NCBI GenBank assembly: GCA_021734395.1
Contig: JAIPJB010000001.1
Location: 124,001 to 188,000 of the forward strand
Direction of reading: 5' to 3'
DNA from: Candidatus Altimarinota bacterium
Lineage (GTDB): Bacteria > Patescibacteriota > Gracilibacteria > UBA4473
DNA: 64,000 bases
The notes beneath the pieces were generated by a model that saw only the letters and a program-made list of their open reading frames with translations, did not search any database and was not told the DNA's origin. Numbering within the stretch: the stretch's first letter is position 1; the number at the start of each line of letters is the position of its first letter. Made by a program: the position numbers and the translations under genes. This document shows positions 1 to 8,224 of this stretch, in pieces.

Positions 1-1180
1 CCGGTGCACGACAGGAGGCGGCCAGAAGTCCATCTTCACGAATACAAGAAGCCACCACCGGCACATTCAACGCCTCGACCTGTCGTCCTGCAAGCAATCC
101 CAGAATGCCCGGATTCCAGTCTGGTTGATAAAAAAACTGCATTGCTGCTCCCTTGCGAACTTGAAAGCTACTCTGCCGAAAAGCACTTTGGGTCAATTTT
201 TTTCGCTCGTTATTCAATCGATCGAGCTTAGTAATACGACTGGGATGCAGGTCTTTTTCTCCGAGAAAAAGCTGAGTTGCCGTCAGTACATCTCCGATCC
301 GCGAGGCCGCATTGAGCCGAGGGGCAATCGCAAACCCAATCGTTTGTTCATCAATATTTTGAGGATCTACACCGCAGTGTTCCAAGAGTTTTGCTAAACC
401 TGGCCACTGAGTTTGATGCATTTTTTCCAGACCAAATTTCGCTAGGATTCTGTTTTCCCCGATCAAAGGAACGCAATCGGCAATCAAGCCAATCGCACAG
501 ATCTCAAAAAATTTTTCTAAGAATTGAACGAGTTCTTTTTCGTCCGAAAAAAACTTTTCTCCCAGTGCCATGATAAATTTGAAGGCCACGCCCGCACCGG
601 ACAAATTCTTTTCTGGGTACGCACAGTCTCCTACCTTCGGATTTAGAACCGCTACTGCCTCCTGAGGAAAAGCATTTTCATTGCCTTCGTGGTGATCGGT
701 GACGATCACATCAATTCCCTGCTGAACAGCAAAAGCAATTTCCTGAGTATCATTCACAGCACAATCACAGGTAATAATGAGTTTTACTTTTTTTTCTGAT
801 AGTTCTTCCACATGCGAGTGTTTGAGCCCATGGGATTCTGTTTTCCGTTCGGGGATACGATAGGATACTTCTGCGCCACAGTCTCGCAATGCCTGAACCA
901 AAATAACCGTCGAGGTAATCCCGTCCGCATCAAAATCTCCAAAAACAACGATTCTTTCTTTTTTTTCGATCGCCCGCAGTGTTCGTTCGACCGCACGATC
1001 CATTCCTTTAATAAGCCACGGATCGTGCAGATCAGCCAGTTTCGGATGCAAAAAGCTATTTTGTTGTTCTTCTGTTTGTAATTCCCGAGATGCCAAAAGT
1101 TCTTTTTGTATAAGCTCTAGCTTTTCCCACTTGGGAGCCGAAGTCCAGGGTTTCCCCGAGAAAGAAGCTTCTTTTTTCAT
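1..1180 (-). CDS. recJ: Single-stranded-DNA exonuclease RecJ, N-terminal part (runs off left edge)
   Basis: RecJ degrades single-stranded DNA 5' to 3' in recombination and repair. Reading from the ATG at 1180, the DHH-phosphoesterase motifs appear in order: GDFDADG at about residues 81-87 (motif I, usually DYDVDG), ITCDC near 136-140, and VTDHHE at about 160-165, followed by VLNPK near 180. About 393 codons are visible and the reading frame is open to the window edge, so the C-terminal DHHA1 and OB regions lie outside. No Shine-Dalgarno sequence precedes the ATG. It is divergent from the DUF2797 gene at 1270. The family assignment is strong because both metal-binding motifs are intact. Confidence 0.93.
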   Translation of the reverse strand, partial: MKKEASFSGKPWTSAPKWEKLELIQKELLASRELQTEEQQNSFLHPKLADLHDPWLIKGMDRAVERTLRAIEKKERIVVFGDFDADGITSTVILVQALRDCGAEVSYRIPERKTESHGLKHSHVEELSEKKVKLIITCDCAVNDTQEIAFAVQQGIDVIVTDHHEGNENAFPQEAVAVLNPKVGDCAYPEKNLSGAGVAFKFIMALGEKFFSDEKELVQFLEKFFEICAIGLIADCVPLIGENRILAKFGLEKMHQTQWPGLAKLLEHCGVDPQNIDEQTIGFAIAPRLNAASRIGDVLTATQLFLGEKDLHPSRITKLDRLNNERKKLTQSAFRQSSFQVRKGAAMQFFYQPDWNPGILGLLAGRQVEALNVPVVASCIREDGLLAASCRAP

Positions 1181-1269
1181 TCACAAAGAGGGTACTCCAT
1201 TCTCGAAAAACCAAAAACATTTCTGCATTTCCCCGATTTGATTTTTGACACGAAAGCAGGTACAAACGG

Positions 1270-2171
1270 GTGCGAATGAAAGTCCACTTGTACGATTTTC
1301 GATGGCAAGATGAATCCACTACGGAATTCCAGGCAAGTGCTGATGGAAAATTTGGAAGAAAAAAATTACATCTCGAAGATGATGTATCGTTGTCTGTACA
1401 AAGTAGTGTGTTTTGTGCTGGCAGCAGAACAGACGACACCTGGTCTCCTTGTCCTCAAAAAGCAACGGGAAAAGCAAAATGTGATATGTGCAAAGCGCGG
1501 GAACGAAATTTTGTATTTACTGCTTTCGACGGGTTTGATCGATCCAATGTGACAGACTTAGATCTAGAGCAAATTTCTGGCTCTCACGTCGTGTACCTGG
1601 CGCTTTTTGATGAAAGCAAAATCAAGATTGGAGTTGCTCGTCTTTCACGAAAAATTCTTCGTCAGCTCGAACAGGGCTCTCATGCGACTCTTTTTATTGC
1701 TGAAACTCCTGATGGTATTGCTGCTCGACAAATAGAAACCTTGATGCGCAAAGACGGAATCGCAGATAAAATCATGGCCTCCCAAAAAAAAATTTCCTGT
1801 GTCCTGATATTTCTCGTGCCCAGTCGCAAAAAAAACTGCAAGAAATTTTTGAATCACATATAAAAGCGCTCGACGAATATCCTCATCTCAAAAACTATCT
1901 TTTGTCCGAGCCAATATTTCACTGGTGGGAAGCAACCTATCGAATTGATACCATCATAAAAAATCCCAAGTCATTTCATTCTGTTCAACTTCAAAAAGGA
2001 GAATCTGTCTCGGGGAAAATCATAGCTTGGAAAGGTCCATTTATTGTTATCGAGACTCCCGATGAACTGATTTCTATTTGCAGCAAAGATCTCTTGGGGC
2101 GAGAAATTGATTTTGCACCTTTCCCTCCAGGCCTTACACTGCATTCAGCACTCCAAAATTCCCTTTTTTAA
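1270..2171 (+). pseudogene. DUF2797 family protein, split by a frameshift at an A9 run
   Basis: Two reading frames together give one DUF2797-type protein of unknown function. The 5' part (GTG 1270 or ATG 1276) has the family's cysteine cluster (CPQKATGKAKCDMC, about residues 62-75), then VVYLALFDESKIKIGVARL and GIAARQIETLM. The frame is lost at nine A residues (1784-1792). Re-reading one base there (a -1 shift) gives a continuous frame ending LSEPIFHWW...GPFIVIETPDEL, the usual C-terminal half. Without the shift the first frame stops at 1863 after an implausible tail. It may be a pseudogene, a homopolymer assembly error, or a gene expressed through slippage; the intact downstream frame favours the last two. 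Confidence 0.72.
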
Positions 2172-2177
2172 AAACGA

Positions 2178-3089
2178 ATGAGAACGATCCTTGTTTCTAA
2201 CACCGGAAAGTGGGAAGAAAAAGAAATTTCTCGAAAAGAAATTACGACCGCTTTTGGGATCCATACTCGTGACCTGCGTCCCGTTTTTACGCGAAAGCCA
2301 ACAACTGCTATTTTCCCTCGAGGAAAAGCAATCATTATCTGTATCCGTTCTGTAAAAATTGTTATTGGAGCAAAAGAAATGATGGTCTTCAATCTCGAAA
2401 AAAAGAAGATCGTGGATTATTTTCTTCCTTCTTTGGTCGAACGGATTCAAGCGGGGAAAAAAGAAAATATTCGTTTTGAACATTTGGTGACCGATAGTGC
2501 GCTCCACTACATTATCGAAAAAATGCAGCGGCGATTTGAGGAAATCGAACGAACAAACGAGCAGATTATGGGCAAGCTCCACACAGAGCTCAATGACGAA
2601 AATTTCGAACAATTATTACATCTCAAAAAACGACTTTCAAAACTCGAAACCAATGTCGAAGAAACCGAACGCGAAATTAATGAGCTTATAGACGACGACG
2701 AAGACATGTTGGAAATGTACCTAGGAACTCGAAAACCATCTGACACGGAAGATCTTGAATCTATTTTGGAGAATATTGTCGAGCAAATCGAAAATATTTC
2801 TCACCGAGTCGACGAACTCAATGAAAATATCGACGACACACAAGAAATTATTACGCTCAAAATGAGCAACCTGCGAAATGCCATTATCAAGTTTAATCTC
2901 ATACTTACCGCCGCCACAGGAATACTCGCTATTCTGGCTGTTATTGTCGGATTTTATGGGATGAATATCCGGAATCATATGGAGAATGACCCCCTCGCTA
3001 TTTGGTGGATAGGGCTTATTTTGCTGATAATTTTTCTGTTTGGTTTTGGCGGATTACTGACCTATCTCAAACGAAAGAAATTGCTCTAA
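2178..3089 (+). CDS. corA: CorA-type magnesium/divalent cation channel
   Basis: 303 aa. CorA proteins form pentameric inner-membrane Mg2+ channels. The N-terminal cytoplasmic domain ends in a long acidic coiled-coil region (about residues 110-235, rich in E, D, K and N). Two C-terminal transmembrane helices follow, the first ending in the diagnostic YGMN motif near residues 260-263 and the second followed by a basic KRKK tail, which fits the family topology. It starts 6 bases after the DUF2797 frame and has no Shine-Dalgarno. Its stop overlaps the stop of the convergent membrane gene by about 3 bases. The family call is firm; the exact ion is not shown by sequence. Confidence 0.92.
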   Translation: MRTILVSNTGKWEEKEISRKEITTAFGIHTRDLRPVFTRKPTTAIFPRGKAIIICIRSVKIVIGAKEMMVFNLEKKKIVDYFLPSLVERIQAGKKENIRFEHLVTDSALHYIIEKMQRRFEEIERTNEQIMGKLHTELNDENFEQLLHLKKRLSKLETNVEETEREINELIDDDEDMLEMYLGTRKPSDTEDLESILENIVEQIENISHRVDELNENIDDTQEIITLKMSNLRNAIIKFNLILTAATGILAILAVIVGFYGMNIRNHMENDPLAIWWIGLILLIIFLFGFGGLLTYLKRKKLL

Positions 3090-3643
3090 GTTTCTCGTGA
3101 ATCAAAGAGAAAGCTCGTCACTAAAAAAGCAATCGCCGGCAGCGAGAACCAGAATTGATAATAGTCGATCAATATTTGAGCCAGGAGTGATTCCTGATAG
3201 ATCGTAATTTCTTTGGCGAAAAGCATCCCTTCAACAAAAGAATTTCCAGAGAGGTAGATCAATACCGTTGCCAAAAAAAGTGCCGATGAAAGCAAGGCGA
3301 AAATCGCATGAATGCCTGTTCTTAATGCCCAATGATCATGCTTCTCCACTGAAATATGAAACGCTCCTTTTACGACAAAAATCACCATAGCTACCAAAAA
3401 AAGGATGAGCCTGGTTCCGGTAAAAAATTGCTCATAATTTTCTCCCAAGAGAGACCGAAGCCCCGGCGAAGGATCAAAAATGAATTGCCGGAGAATATTC
3501 GCAATCCCATCAGAAGTAAGTACCGCAATATAGAGAGAAAGAATAAGTTTGAGTGTGGAGTTCTGCCCCAAAAGAAAGTTGTACGCAAAAAGCATAATGA
3601 AGACTGCCAGAATAACCAGATTCCACGTGAGTGCCAATTCCAT
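3086..3643 (-). CDS. Hypothetical multi-pass membrane protein
   Basis: 185 aa, not recognised with certainty. Hydrophobic stretches near residues 5-25, 32-48, 75-97, 105-128 and 160-178 suggest four or five membrane helices joined by short loops (DPSPGLRSLLGEN, SVEKHDHWALR). Small multi-pass proteins of this type, some CvpA-like, are common in CPR genomes, but no conserved signature is clear. It is convergent with corA (stops overlap) and lies downstream of efp on the same strand, with a 90-base spacer containing the low-complexity tract TTGAAGATTGAAGATT. No function is proposed. Confidence 0.6.
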   Translation of the reverse strand: MELALTWNLVILAVFIMLFAYNFLLGQNSTLKLILSLYIAVLTSDGIANILRQFIFDPSPGLRSLLGENYEQFFTGTRLILFLVAMVIFVVKGAFHISVEKHDHWALRTGIHAIFALLSSALFLATVLIYLSGNSFVEGMLFAKEITIYQESLLAQILIDYYQFWFSLPAIAFLVTSFLFDSRET

Positions 3644-3728
3644 CTGCCCAATTATTCATTATCAGCCCCGAATTATCAATATCTTTCTGTCTTCTCAAAA
3701 TTGAAGATTGAAGATTAAAAATTGAAAA

Positions 3729-4292
3729 TTAATTCTTGGCTCGTTCCACATATTCTCCAGTTTCAGTATTGAGAACTACCTTGTCCCCTTTGCTCACAAA
3801 AAGTGGAACCTGAATGTTCATACCTGTCTCGATCTTGGCGGATTTTGTGCCTCCCTGAGAACGATCCCCCTGAACTCCCGGTTCAGCTTCAACCACCTGA
3901 AATGTCATCTTTGGAGGAAGCTGAATATTGATCGGTTGATCGTTGAAATACTGCAGATCACAAGTCATGCCGTCCAATAAAAATCCAGCTGATTCTCCGA
4001 GTACTTCCTTGGAAAGAGAGACTGTTTCAAATGTCTCCTGATCCATAAATTCATAGGTATCACCCGTCGCATAAAGAAATTGTGCCCGACGAAAATTAAC
4101 GTCCGCTTTCTCGATTTTATCACTCCCCTGAAATGTTTTTTCCATAACATTTCCTGTCAGAAGGTTCCTCAATTTTGTTTTCATCACTCCTCCCTGCCGA
4201 GCAGTTTTTGAAAATTGATTCCAAGCAACAATATAAGGTTCCCCCTCTATTTCAATGGTTTGTCCTGTTTTGAGATCGGTAATACCCAGCAT
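3729..4292 (-). CDS. efp: Translation elongation factor P
   Basis: 187 aa from ATG 4292, beginning MLGITDLKTG; an upstream in-frame ATG at 4376 would add 28 non-conserved residues. EF-P binds between the ribosomal P and E sites and rescues stalling at polyproline. KOW-like domain I (residues 1-62), OB domain II with FLYATGDTYEFMDQETFE, and C-terminal domain III with TGMNIQVPLFVSKGDKV are all present. The domain I tip loop, usually PGKG, reads TARQ, so the post-translationally modified position carries Arg instead of Lys (compare Pseudomonas-type Arg EF-P). No modifying enzyme is seen in the window. Divergent from grpE. Confidence 0.95.
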   Translation of the reverse strand: MLGITDLKTGQTIEIEGEPYIVAWNQFSKTARQGGVMKTKLRNLLTGNVMEKTFQGSDKIEKADVNFRRAQFLYATGDTYEFMDQETFETVSLSKEVLGESAGFLLDGMTCDLQYFNDQPINIQLPPKMTFQVVEAEPGVQGDRSQGGTKSAKIETGMNIQVPLFVSKGDKVVLNTETGEYVERAKN

Positions 4293-4406
4293 GGTTGTTG
4301 TGATAAAGAAAGAAATTTTTTTCAGATCTGCTGAAAAGCATCCCATTTCTGAAACAAAATCGCTGGAATATTGCATTTTTCGGAAATTTTGTCAAAATCC
4401 GACACG

Positions 4407-4904
4407 ATGACTGCCCCCCAAGAAGAAAAAAACAAAAAACAACCTTCTGCTGACAACAGCGGGGGAAACCAAAAAACCGATCGAGAATTAGATTCTTTGC
4501 GCGAAGAGCTCAAAAAAGCACAAAGCGCTCATATGCGTGCCCTCGCTGATCTACAAAATTTTCAACGCCGAGAAAGTGAAAACAAATCCATGTGGGTTCA
4601 GGGTGGTGTCGCCGAGTTTCTAAAAAATCTTGCTCCTCGGCTTTTGGAGTTACGACTGAGCTCAGCTCATGCCAAAGACAAAGATGTAGCTCAAACAATC
4701 AATGGGTTTTTCGTTCATCTGGAAAAAATGGGGCTCCGGCTCATCGAACCCAAAAAAGGAGAGGATCTAAACCCCGATCTTCACGAGGTCATTCTGGCCG
4801 AGAAAGGAATGCCCGGAAAGGTTGTTCGCACACTTGAACCCGGTTGGAAATATCAAGATGTCGTCCTGCGTCCCGCAAAAGTCTCAGCTGCTCAAACCCA
4901 ATAA
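4407..4904 (+). CDS. grpE: Co-chaperone GrpE (nucleotide exchange factor of DnaK)
   Basis: 165 aa from ATG 4407 (MTAPQEEKNK); an earlier in-frame ATG at 4371 overlaps the efp upstream region and adds 12 residues. GrpE dimers release ADP from DnaK. A charged, low-complexity N-terminus leads into the long helix (LREELKKAQSAHMRALADLQN), followed by the QRR, FVHLEKMGLRLIEPKKGEDLNPDLHEVI and VVRTLEPGWKYQDVVLRPAKV blocks, the last being the beta-domain signature near the C-terminus. dnaK and dnaJ are not adjacent, and no CIRCE element is seen upstream. The next gene starts 5 bases downstream, suggesting co-transcription. Confidence 0.93.
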   Translation: MTAPQEEKNKKQPSADNSGGNQKTDRELDSLREELKKAQSAHMRALADLQNFQRRESENKSMWVQGGVAEFLKNLAPRLLELRLSSAHAKDKDVAQTINGFFVHLEKMGLRLIEPKKGEDLNPDLHEVILAEKGMPGKVVRTLEPGWKYQDVVLRPAKVSAAQTQ

Positions 4905-4909
4905 AAACC

Positions 4910-5002
4910 ATGGCCCGAAAAAAATCTCTCGCTCTCAAAGTTCTTGTCTGGATTATTGTCTTGGCACTGATAGGAAGTGTTATTCTTCCTTTCCTCGTGT
5001 AA
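4910..5002 (+). CDS. 30-aa single-span membrane microprotein
   Basis: The ATG at 4910 opens a 30-residue frame ending TAA at 5002: a basic start (MARKKS) followed by one hydrophobic helix (about residues 8-29, VLVWIIVLALIGSVIL). It fits exactly between grpE (5-base gap) and mnmA (15-base gap), which supports a real co-transcribed gene. It resembles the many short single-helix proteins, such as the DUF4044 type, seen in small genomes, but no homologue can be confirmed by eye. The likely topology is a short cytoplasmic basic tail and one membrane helix. Confidence 0.5.
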   Translation: MARKKSLALKVLVWIIVLALIGSVILPFLV

Positions 5003-5017
5003 TTATTACTTCTCCAA

Positions 5018-6121
5018 ATGGCGAGGAAAAAAATTGTTGTCGGACTTTCCGGAGGGGTTGATAGTAGTGTCACAGCAAAGCTTTTGATCGATCAAGGACA
5101 CGAAGTAGTCGGTATTTTTATGAAAAACTGGGAAGATGACAGCCCCGAATGCACCGCCCCCCAAGACTGTACAACAGCTGAAAAAATAGCGCAAAAACTC
5201 AAGATTCCTTTTTATACTGTGAATTTTTCCCGAGAGTACTGGGAAAATGTTTTCGAATATTTCTTGGAAGAAAATCGCCAAGGTCGCACTCCCAATCCTG
5301 ATATATTGTGCAATCGGCATATTAAATTTGGCGCTTTTCTTCGAGAAGCGGAAAAGCTGGGAGCAGACCTGATTGCAACTGGTCATTATGCGAAAAAATA
5401 TATGAACCCAAAAACCAAAAAATATGAACTCCATATTCCTGTTGATCGCGAAAAAGACCAGACCTACTTCCTTCATGCCATCACGCAGAGTCAATTAGCA
5501 AAAGCTCTTTTCCCATTGCAAGATTTACAAAAGTCAGAGGTGCGACGTATCGCACGAGAAAATAATTTCTCAACCGCTGATAAAAAAGATTCCACTGGAA
5601 TCTGCTTCATCGGTGAGAGAAATTACATGCAATTTCTCCAGCGCTACATCCGAAAAGATCCAGGAGATTTTGTGGATATTGATACAGGAAAAAAAGTCGG
5701 AGAGCATATCGGACTCAGTTTTTATACCATTGGACAGAGAAAGAATTTGCAGATCGGAGGAGTGAAGGGGTTTGAAGAAAAACCTTGGTTTGTGATTGAA
5801 AAAGATGCGAAAAACAATCAGATCTTGGTATCTCAAAATGAAGAGAAATTATTGGGAAAAGAATTAACCGCGCACAAACTCACGTGGATCGGTGGAAATG
5901 CGCCGAGTGAAAATTTCGAGTGTGAAGCAAGGATTCGGTATCGGAGCAAGAAAGCGAAATGTTATGTAAAAATTGAACGTAGAGACGCGATTAATCGCGT
6001 CTCTAGCCAAGATTCAATGACACATATCACGTTTGACTCTCCTGTCCGTGCGATTTCTCCCGGACAATCAATCGTGTTTTATGACGGGGATGTGTGTTTG
6101 GGGGGAGGAGAAATTGTCTAA
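5018..6121 (+). CDS. mnmA: tRNA-specific 2-thiouridylase MnmA
   Basis: 367 aa. MnmA adenylates U34 of tRNA(Lys/Glu/Gln) and inserts sulfur. The PP-loop SGGVDSS is at residues 11-17. NPDILCNRHIKFG carries the nucleophilic Cys98 and DSTGICFIGER the persulfide Cys196. DQTYFLH (about 147-153) and the C-terminal YDGDVCLGGG are also conserved. A palindromic repeat lies in frame at about residues 321-329 (RDAINRVSS), in a loop of the C-terminal beta-barrel where homologues have no such insert; the flanking family motifs remain in frame. The sulfur donor is probably the cysteine desulfurase at 38024-39064. Confidence 0.96.
   Translation: MARKKIVVGLSGGVDSSVTAKLLIDQGHEVVGIFMKNWEDDSPECTAPQDCTTAEKIAQKLKIPFYTVNFSREYWENVFEYFLEENRQGRTPNPDILCNRHIKFGAFLREAEKLGADLIATGHYAKKYMNPKTKKYELHIPVDREKDQTYFLHAITQSQLAKALFPLQDLQKSEVRRIARENNFSTADKKDSTGICFIGERNYMQFLQRYIRKDPGDFVDIDTGKKVGEHIGLSFYTIGQRKNLQIGGVKGFEEKPWFVIEKDAKNNQILVSQNEEKLLGKELTAHKLTWIGGNAPSENFECEARIRYRSKKAKCYVKIERRDAINRVSSQDSMTHITFDSPVRAISPGQSIVFYDGDVCLGGGEIV
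5980..6005. repeat. 26-bp perfect palindrome inside mnmA
   Basis: Arms AGAGACGCGATT and AATCGCGTCTCT (5981-6004) form a perfect palindrome, extended by T/A to 26 bp. The same sequence, 28 bp including flanking G/C, occurs directly after clpC at 56868-56895. The copy here is read through as RDAINRVS without breaking mnmA. It is a REP-like palindromic element; no transposase of the REP-associated type is seen in the window. Confidence 0.9.
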
Positions 6122-6123
6122 TT

Positions 6124-7419
6124 CTAAATCACTCCTCGCAGTTCCATCGCTCTCACGATCCGTTCCATGCCGAGAATGAATGCCGCCTGACGATACGACA
6201 CATCGTGTTCTTCTTTGATTTTCATAAGATCATCAAATGAATTTTGCATGACTTTTTTGAGTTTTTGGATCACAACGTCTTCTTCCCACACATCACCAGA
6301 ACGATTTTGGACCCATTCAAAATACGATACCGTTACTCCGCCGGCATTTGCCAATATATCGGGCAAAACATCCACATTTTCTTTCTCTAAAATCTCATCT
6401 GCTTCGAGCGTTACCGGTCCATTCGCCAACTCCAAAATCGCTTTCGCTCTAATTTTTTTGGCATTGTCTTTGTGAACAACCCCATCCAGAGCCGCCAAAA
6501 CCAAAACATCCACATCCAATTGCAACAATTCTTCGTTGCTGACCGTCTCTACATCTTCGCGTCTCATTTTTTCCAAATCGCAATTGTCTCCGTCGCAGAA
6601 ATTCCCACGCAAAGAACCTGATTCTTTTTTGAACTCATTGAGTTTTTTGGATTCAAAATATCCTTTCGCCCGTTTAATACCCCCCTTGGAGTCAGAAGCG
6701 GCTACAATTTTCATGCCGGCTTTGTGAGCAATCTGCGCGAAATATGCCCCCGCGTTCCCGAATCCTTGAAGAGCAATGGTTGTTTCTTCTGGTTTTTTCC
6801 CACTTGCCTGCAGATATTTCATCAAGATGTAAAACCCTCCCTGACTGGTCGCGTAATTCCGTCCGAGTGACCCTCCAAGCTCGAGTGGTTTTCCGGTAAT
6901 AACTCCGGGGGATTTATACCCAAGAACTTTTTCGTGTTCGTCCAACATCCAGGCCATCACCTGTGGATTGGTGTAAACATCTGGGGCGGGAACATCTCGA
7001 TCAACACCAAAAATTCCTTTCTCAGTACCGATACGAAAATATTCTCGACTCATGCGCTCCAATTCCGAACGAGACAATTCTTTCGGATCGACCGTAATAC
7101 CTCCTTTCCCTCCTCCCAAAGGAATATTAACAACTCCACATTTGAGAGACATCAAGGCTGCCAGTGCCTTCACTTCATCCAAATCTGCTTCCGGATGAAA
7201 ACGAATCCCTCCTTTGTAGGGACCACGAGCAGAATTGTGTTCGACTCGATAACCGGGAACAGTTTTCTTTTTGTGATTATCCAGCTCAAAGCTCACTTCA
7301 AATTCATGGACCATTTCCGGTTCTTCCAGTCTTTGAAGTGCCTCAGGAGAAAGCTTGATTGTCTTTGCGGCTTTCCGAAGATTATTGAGAAAATTCTGAT
7401 ATGGTTTTTTGGGAGTCAT
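6124..7419 (-). CDS. gdhA: Glutamate dehydrogenase (Glu/Leu/Phe/Val dehydrogenase family)
   Basis: 431 aa. Catalyses reversible oxidative deamination of glutamate to 2-oxoglutarate and ammonium. The N-terminal catalytic domain has RGPYKGGIRFHP (about 65-76), the catalytic lysine in PLGGGKGGI (K105) and DVPAPDVYTN. The C-terminal Rossmann domain has LQGFGNAG and VLVLAALDGVV, and the family-typical ILANAGGVTVSYFEWVQN is near residues 357-374. The length is normal for a hexameric GDH. NAD versus NADP preference cannot be read safely. It converges on mnmA with a 2-base gap. A GDH is a notable metabolic gene for a lineage usually poor in amino-acid metabolism. Confidence 0.93.
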   Translation of the reverse strand: MTPKKPYQNFLNNLRKAAKTIKLSPEALQRLEEPEMVHEFEVSFELDNHKKKTVPGYRVEHNSARGPYKGGIRFHPEADLDEVKALAALMSLKCGVVNIPLGGGKGGITVDPKELSRSELERMSREYFRIGTEKGIFGVDRDVPAPDVYTNPQVMAWMLDEHEKVLGYKSPGVITGKPLELGGSLGRNYATSQGGFYILMKYLQASGKKPEETTIALQGFGNAGAYFAQIAHKAGMKIVAASDSKGGIKRAKGYFESKKLNEFKKESGSLRGNFCDGDNCDLEKMRREDVETVSNEELLQLDVDVLVLAALDGVVHKDNAKKIRAKAILELANGPVTLEADEILEKENVDVLPDILANAGGVTVSYFEWVQNRSGDVWEEDVVIQKLKKVMQNSFDDLMKIKEEHDVSYRQAAFILGMERIVRAMELRGVI

Positions 7420-7641
7420 GGAAAAAGGAGAAAAGAATTGTGTTTATTGTGCTTCTTTACAGTGAAAAATCAAGGTGACTCGACATCCAAAAGAAGAAAA
7501 AAACGCATTTTGGGGAATGTTTTGTGCGCTTTTTAAAAACGACAAAAAATAGTTTTTCTTTTTTTCGTGGTCTTCCCTCCTTCTTCTGAAAATGCAGAAA
7601 GTGAAAGAAAAAAGAATTTTTTTTCTGAAGAGGGGAAATGT

Positions 7642-7677
7642 TTGACAAAAAAACCTTCCTGGTTACATTGCGTGAGC
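7642..7677 (+). promoter_or_regulatory. Promoter of rpmH-rnpA-yidC with GC-rich discriminator
   Basis: TTGACA at 7642-7647, a 16-bp spacer, TACATT at 7664-7669, then the discriminator GCGTGAGC at 7670-7677. The expected start is about 20 nt before the rpmH ATG. The architecture matches the rpsJ, rplP and 16S promoters in this window. The rest of 7420-7641 is T- and A-rich and shows no DnaA boxes or gene. Confidence 0.75.
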
Positions 7678-7696
7678 ATTTTTTGAGAATTTTTTC

Positions 7697-7849
7697 ATGA
7701 TTTCAAAAACACGCTGGCGAAAACGTCTCCGAACCCATGGGTTTCGAGCACGAATGAAAACGAAAACTGGACGACGCATTATTACGTCTCGACGGGCAAA
7801 AGGACGAAAACTCATGGCCGTACAACCCAAGGAAAAACCCTGGAGTTAA
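7697..7849 (+). CDS. rpmH: 50S ribosomal protein L34
   Basis: 50 aa, very basic, with the L34 pattern [19 protein letters not shown] followed by [15 protein letters not shown]34 helps fold domain III of 23S rRNA. The N-terminus ([10 protein letters not shown]) replaces the usual MKRTYQPS start and the C-terminus is a few residues longer than the typical 44-46 aa. It is first in the conserved rpmH-rnpA-yidC order; dnaA is not upstream. Confidence 0.93.
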   Translation: MISKTRWRKRLRTHGFRARMKTKTGRRIITSRRAKGRKLMAVQPKEKPWS

Positions 7850-7888
7850 TCTTCATAAAATTGAAGATTGATAATTGAATATTGCCCC

Positions 7889-8224
7889 ATGATTCCTAAA
7901 AAAAATCGTTTTTCCCGTCGCCTTTTTGAAAAGGCTTTTCGACGTTCCCGAAAGATAAAAATCGACGACATGATTTTTTTGGTTTCTGATGATCACCGAG
8001 AAAGTCATTGTGCGGTGGTGGTCAGTAAAAAAAATGCCAAATCAGCGGTACAGAGAAATCGCATCCGAAGGCAAATATATGAATCTATGCGTCACAACCT
8101 TCTCCCTCATATACAGCAAAAAAACGTGATCTGCCTTTACAAGAATGCTCAAATACGTAAAAATTCTCAAGACTATAAAAACATGCTGCAGAAGTTGTGG
8201 CAGATCATGACCCGAAAATACTGA
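7889..8224 (+). CDS. rnpA: Ribonuclease P protein component
   Basis: 111 aa from ATG 7889 (MIPKKNRFSRRLFEKAFR); a start 21 bases earlier is less typical. RnpA binds the rnpB RNA (present at 50261) and helps position pre-tRNA leaders. The family core is visible: VVVSKKNAKSAVQRNRIRR at about residues 49-67, the RNR motif that contacts RNA, followed by a helix (YESMRH). The stop TGA overlaps the yidC ATG (A of TGATG shared), implying translational coupling. Confidence 0.93.
   Translation: MIPKKNRFSRRLFEKAFRRSRKIKIDDMIFLVSDDHRESHCAVVVSKKNAKSAVQRNRIRRQIYESMRHNLLPHIQQKNVICLYKNAQIRKNSQDYKNMLQKLWQIMTRKY

Noticed and set aside
7420-7696. Replication origin next to rpmH
   Set aside because: No DnaA-box clusters (TTATCCACA-like) and no dnaA gene; the gap is just A/T-rich with the rpmH promoter.
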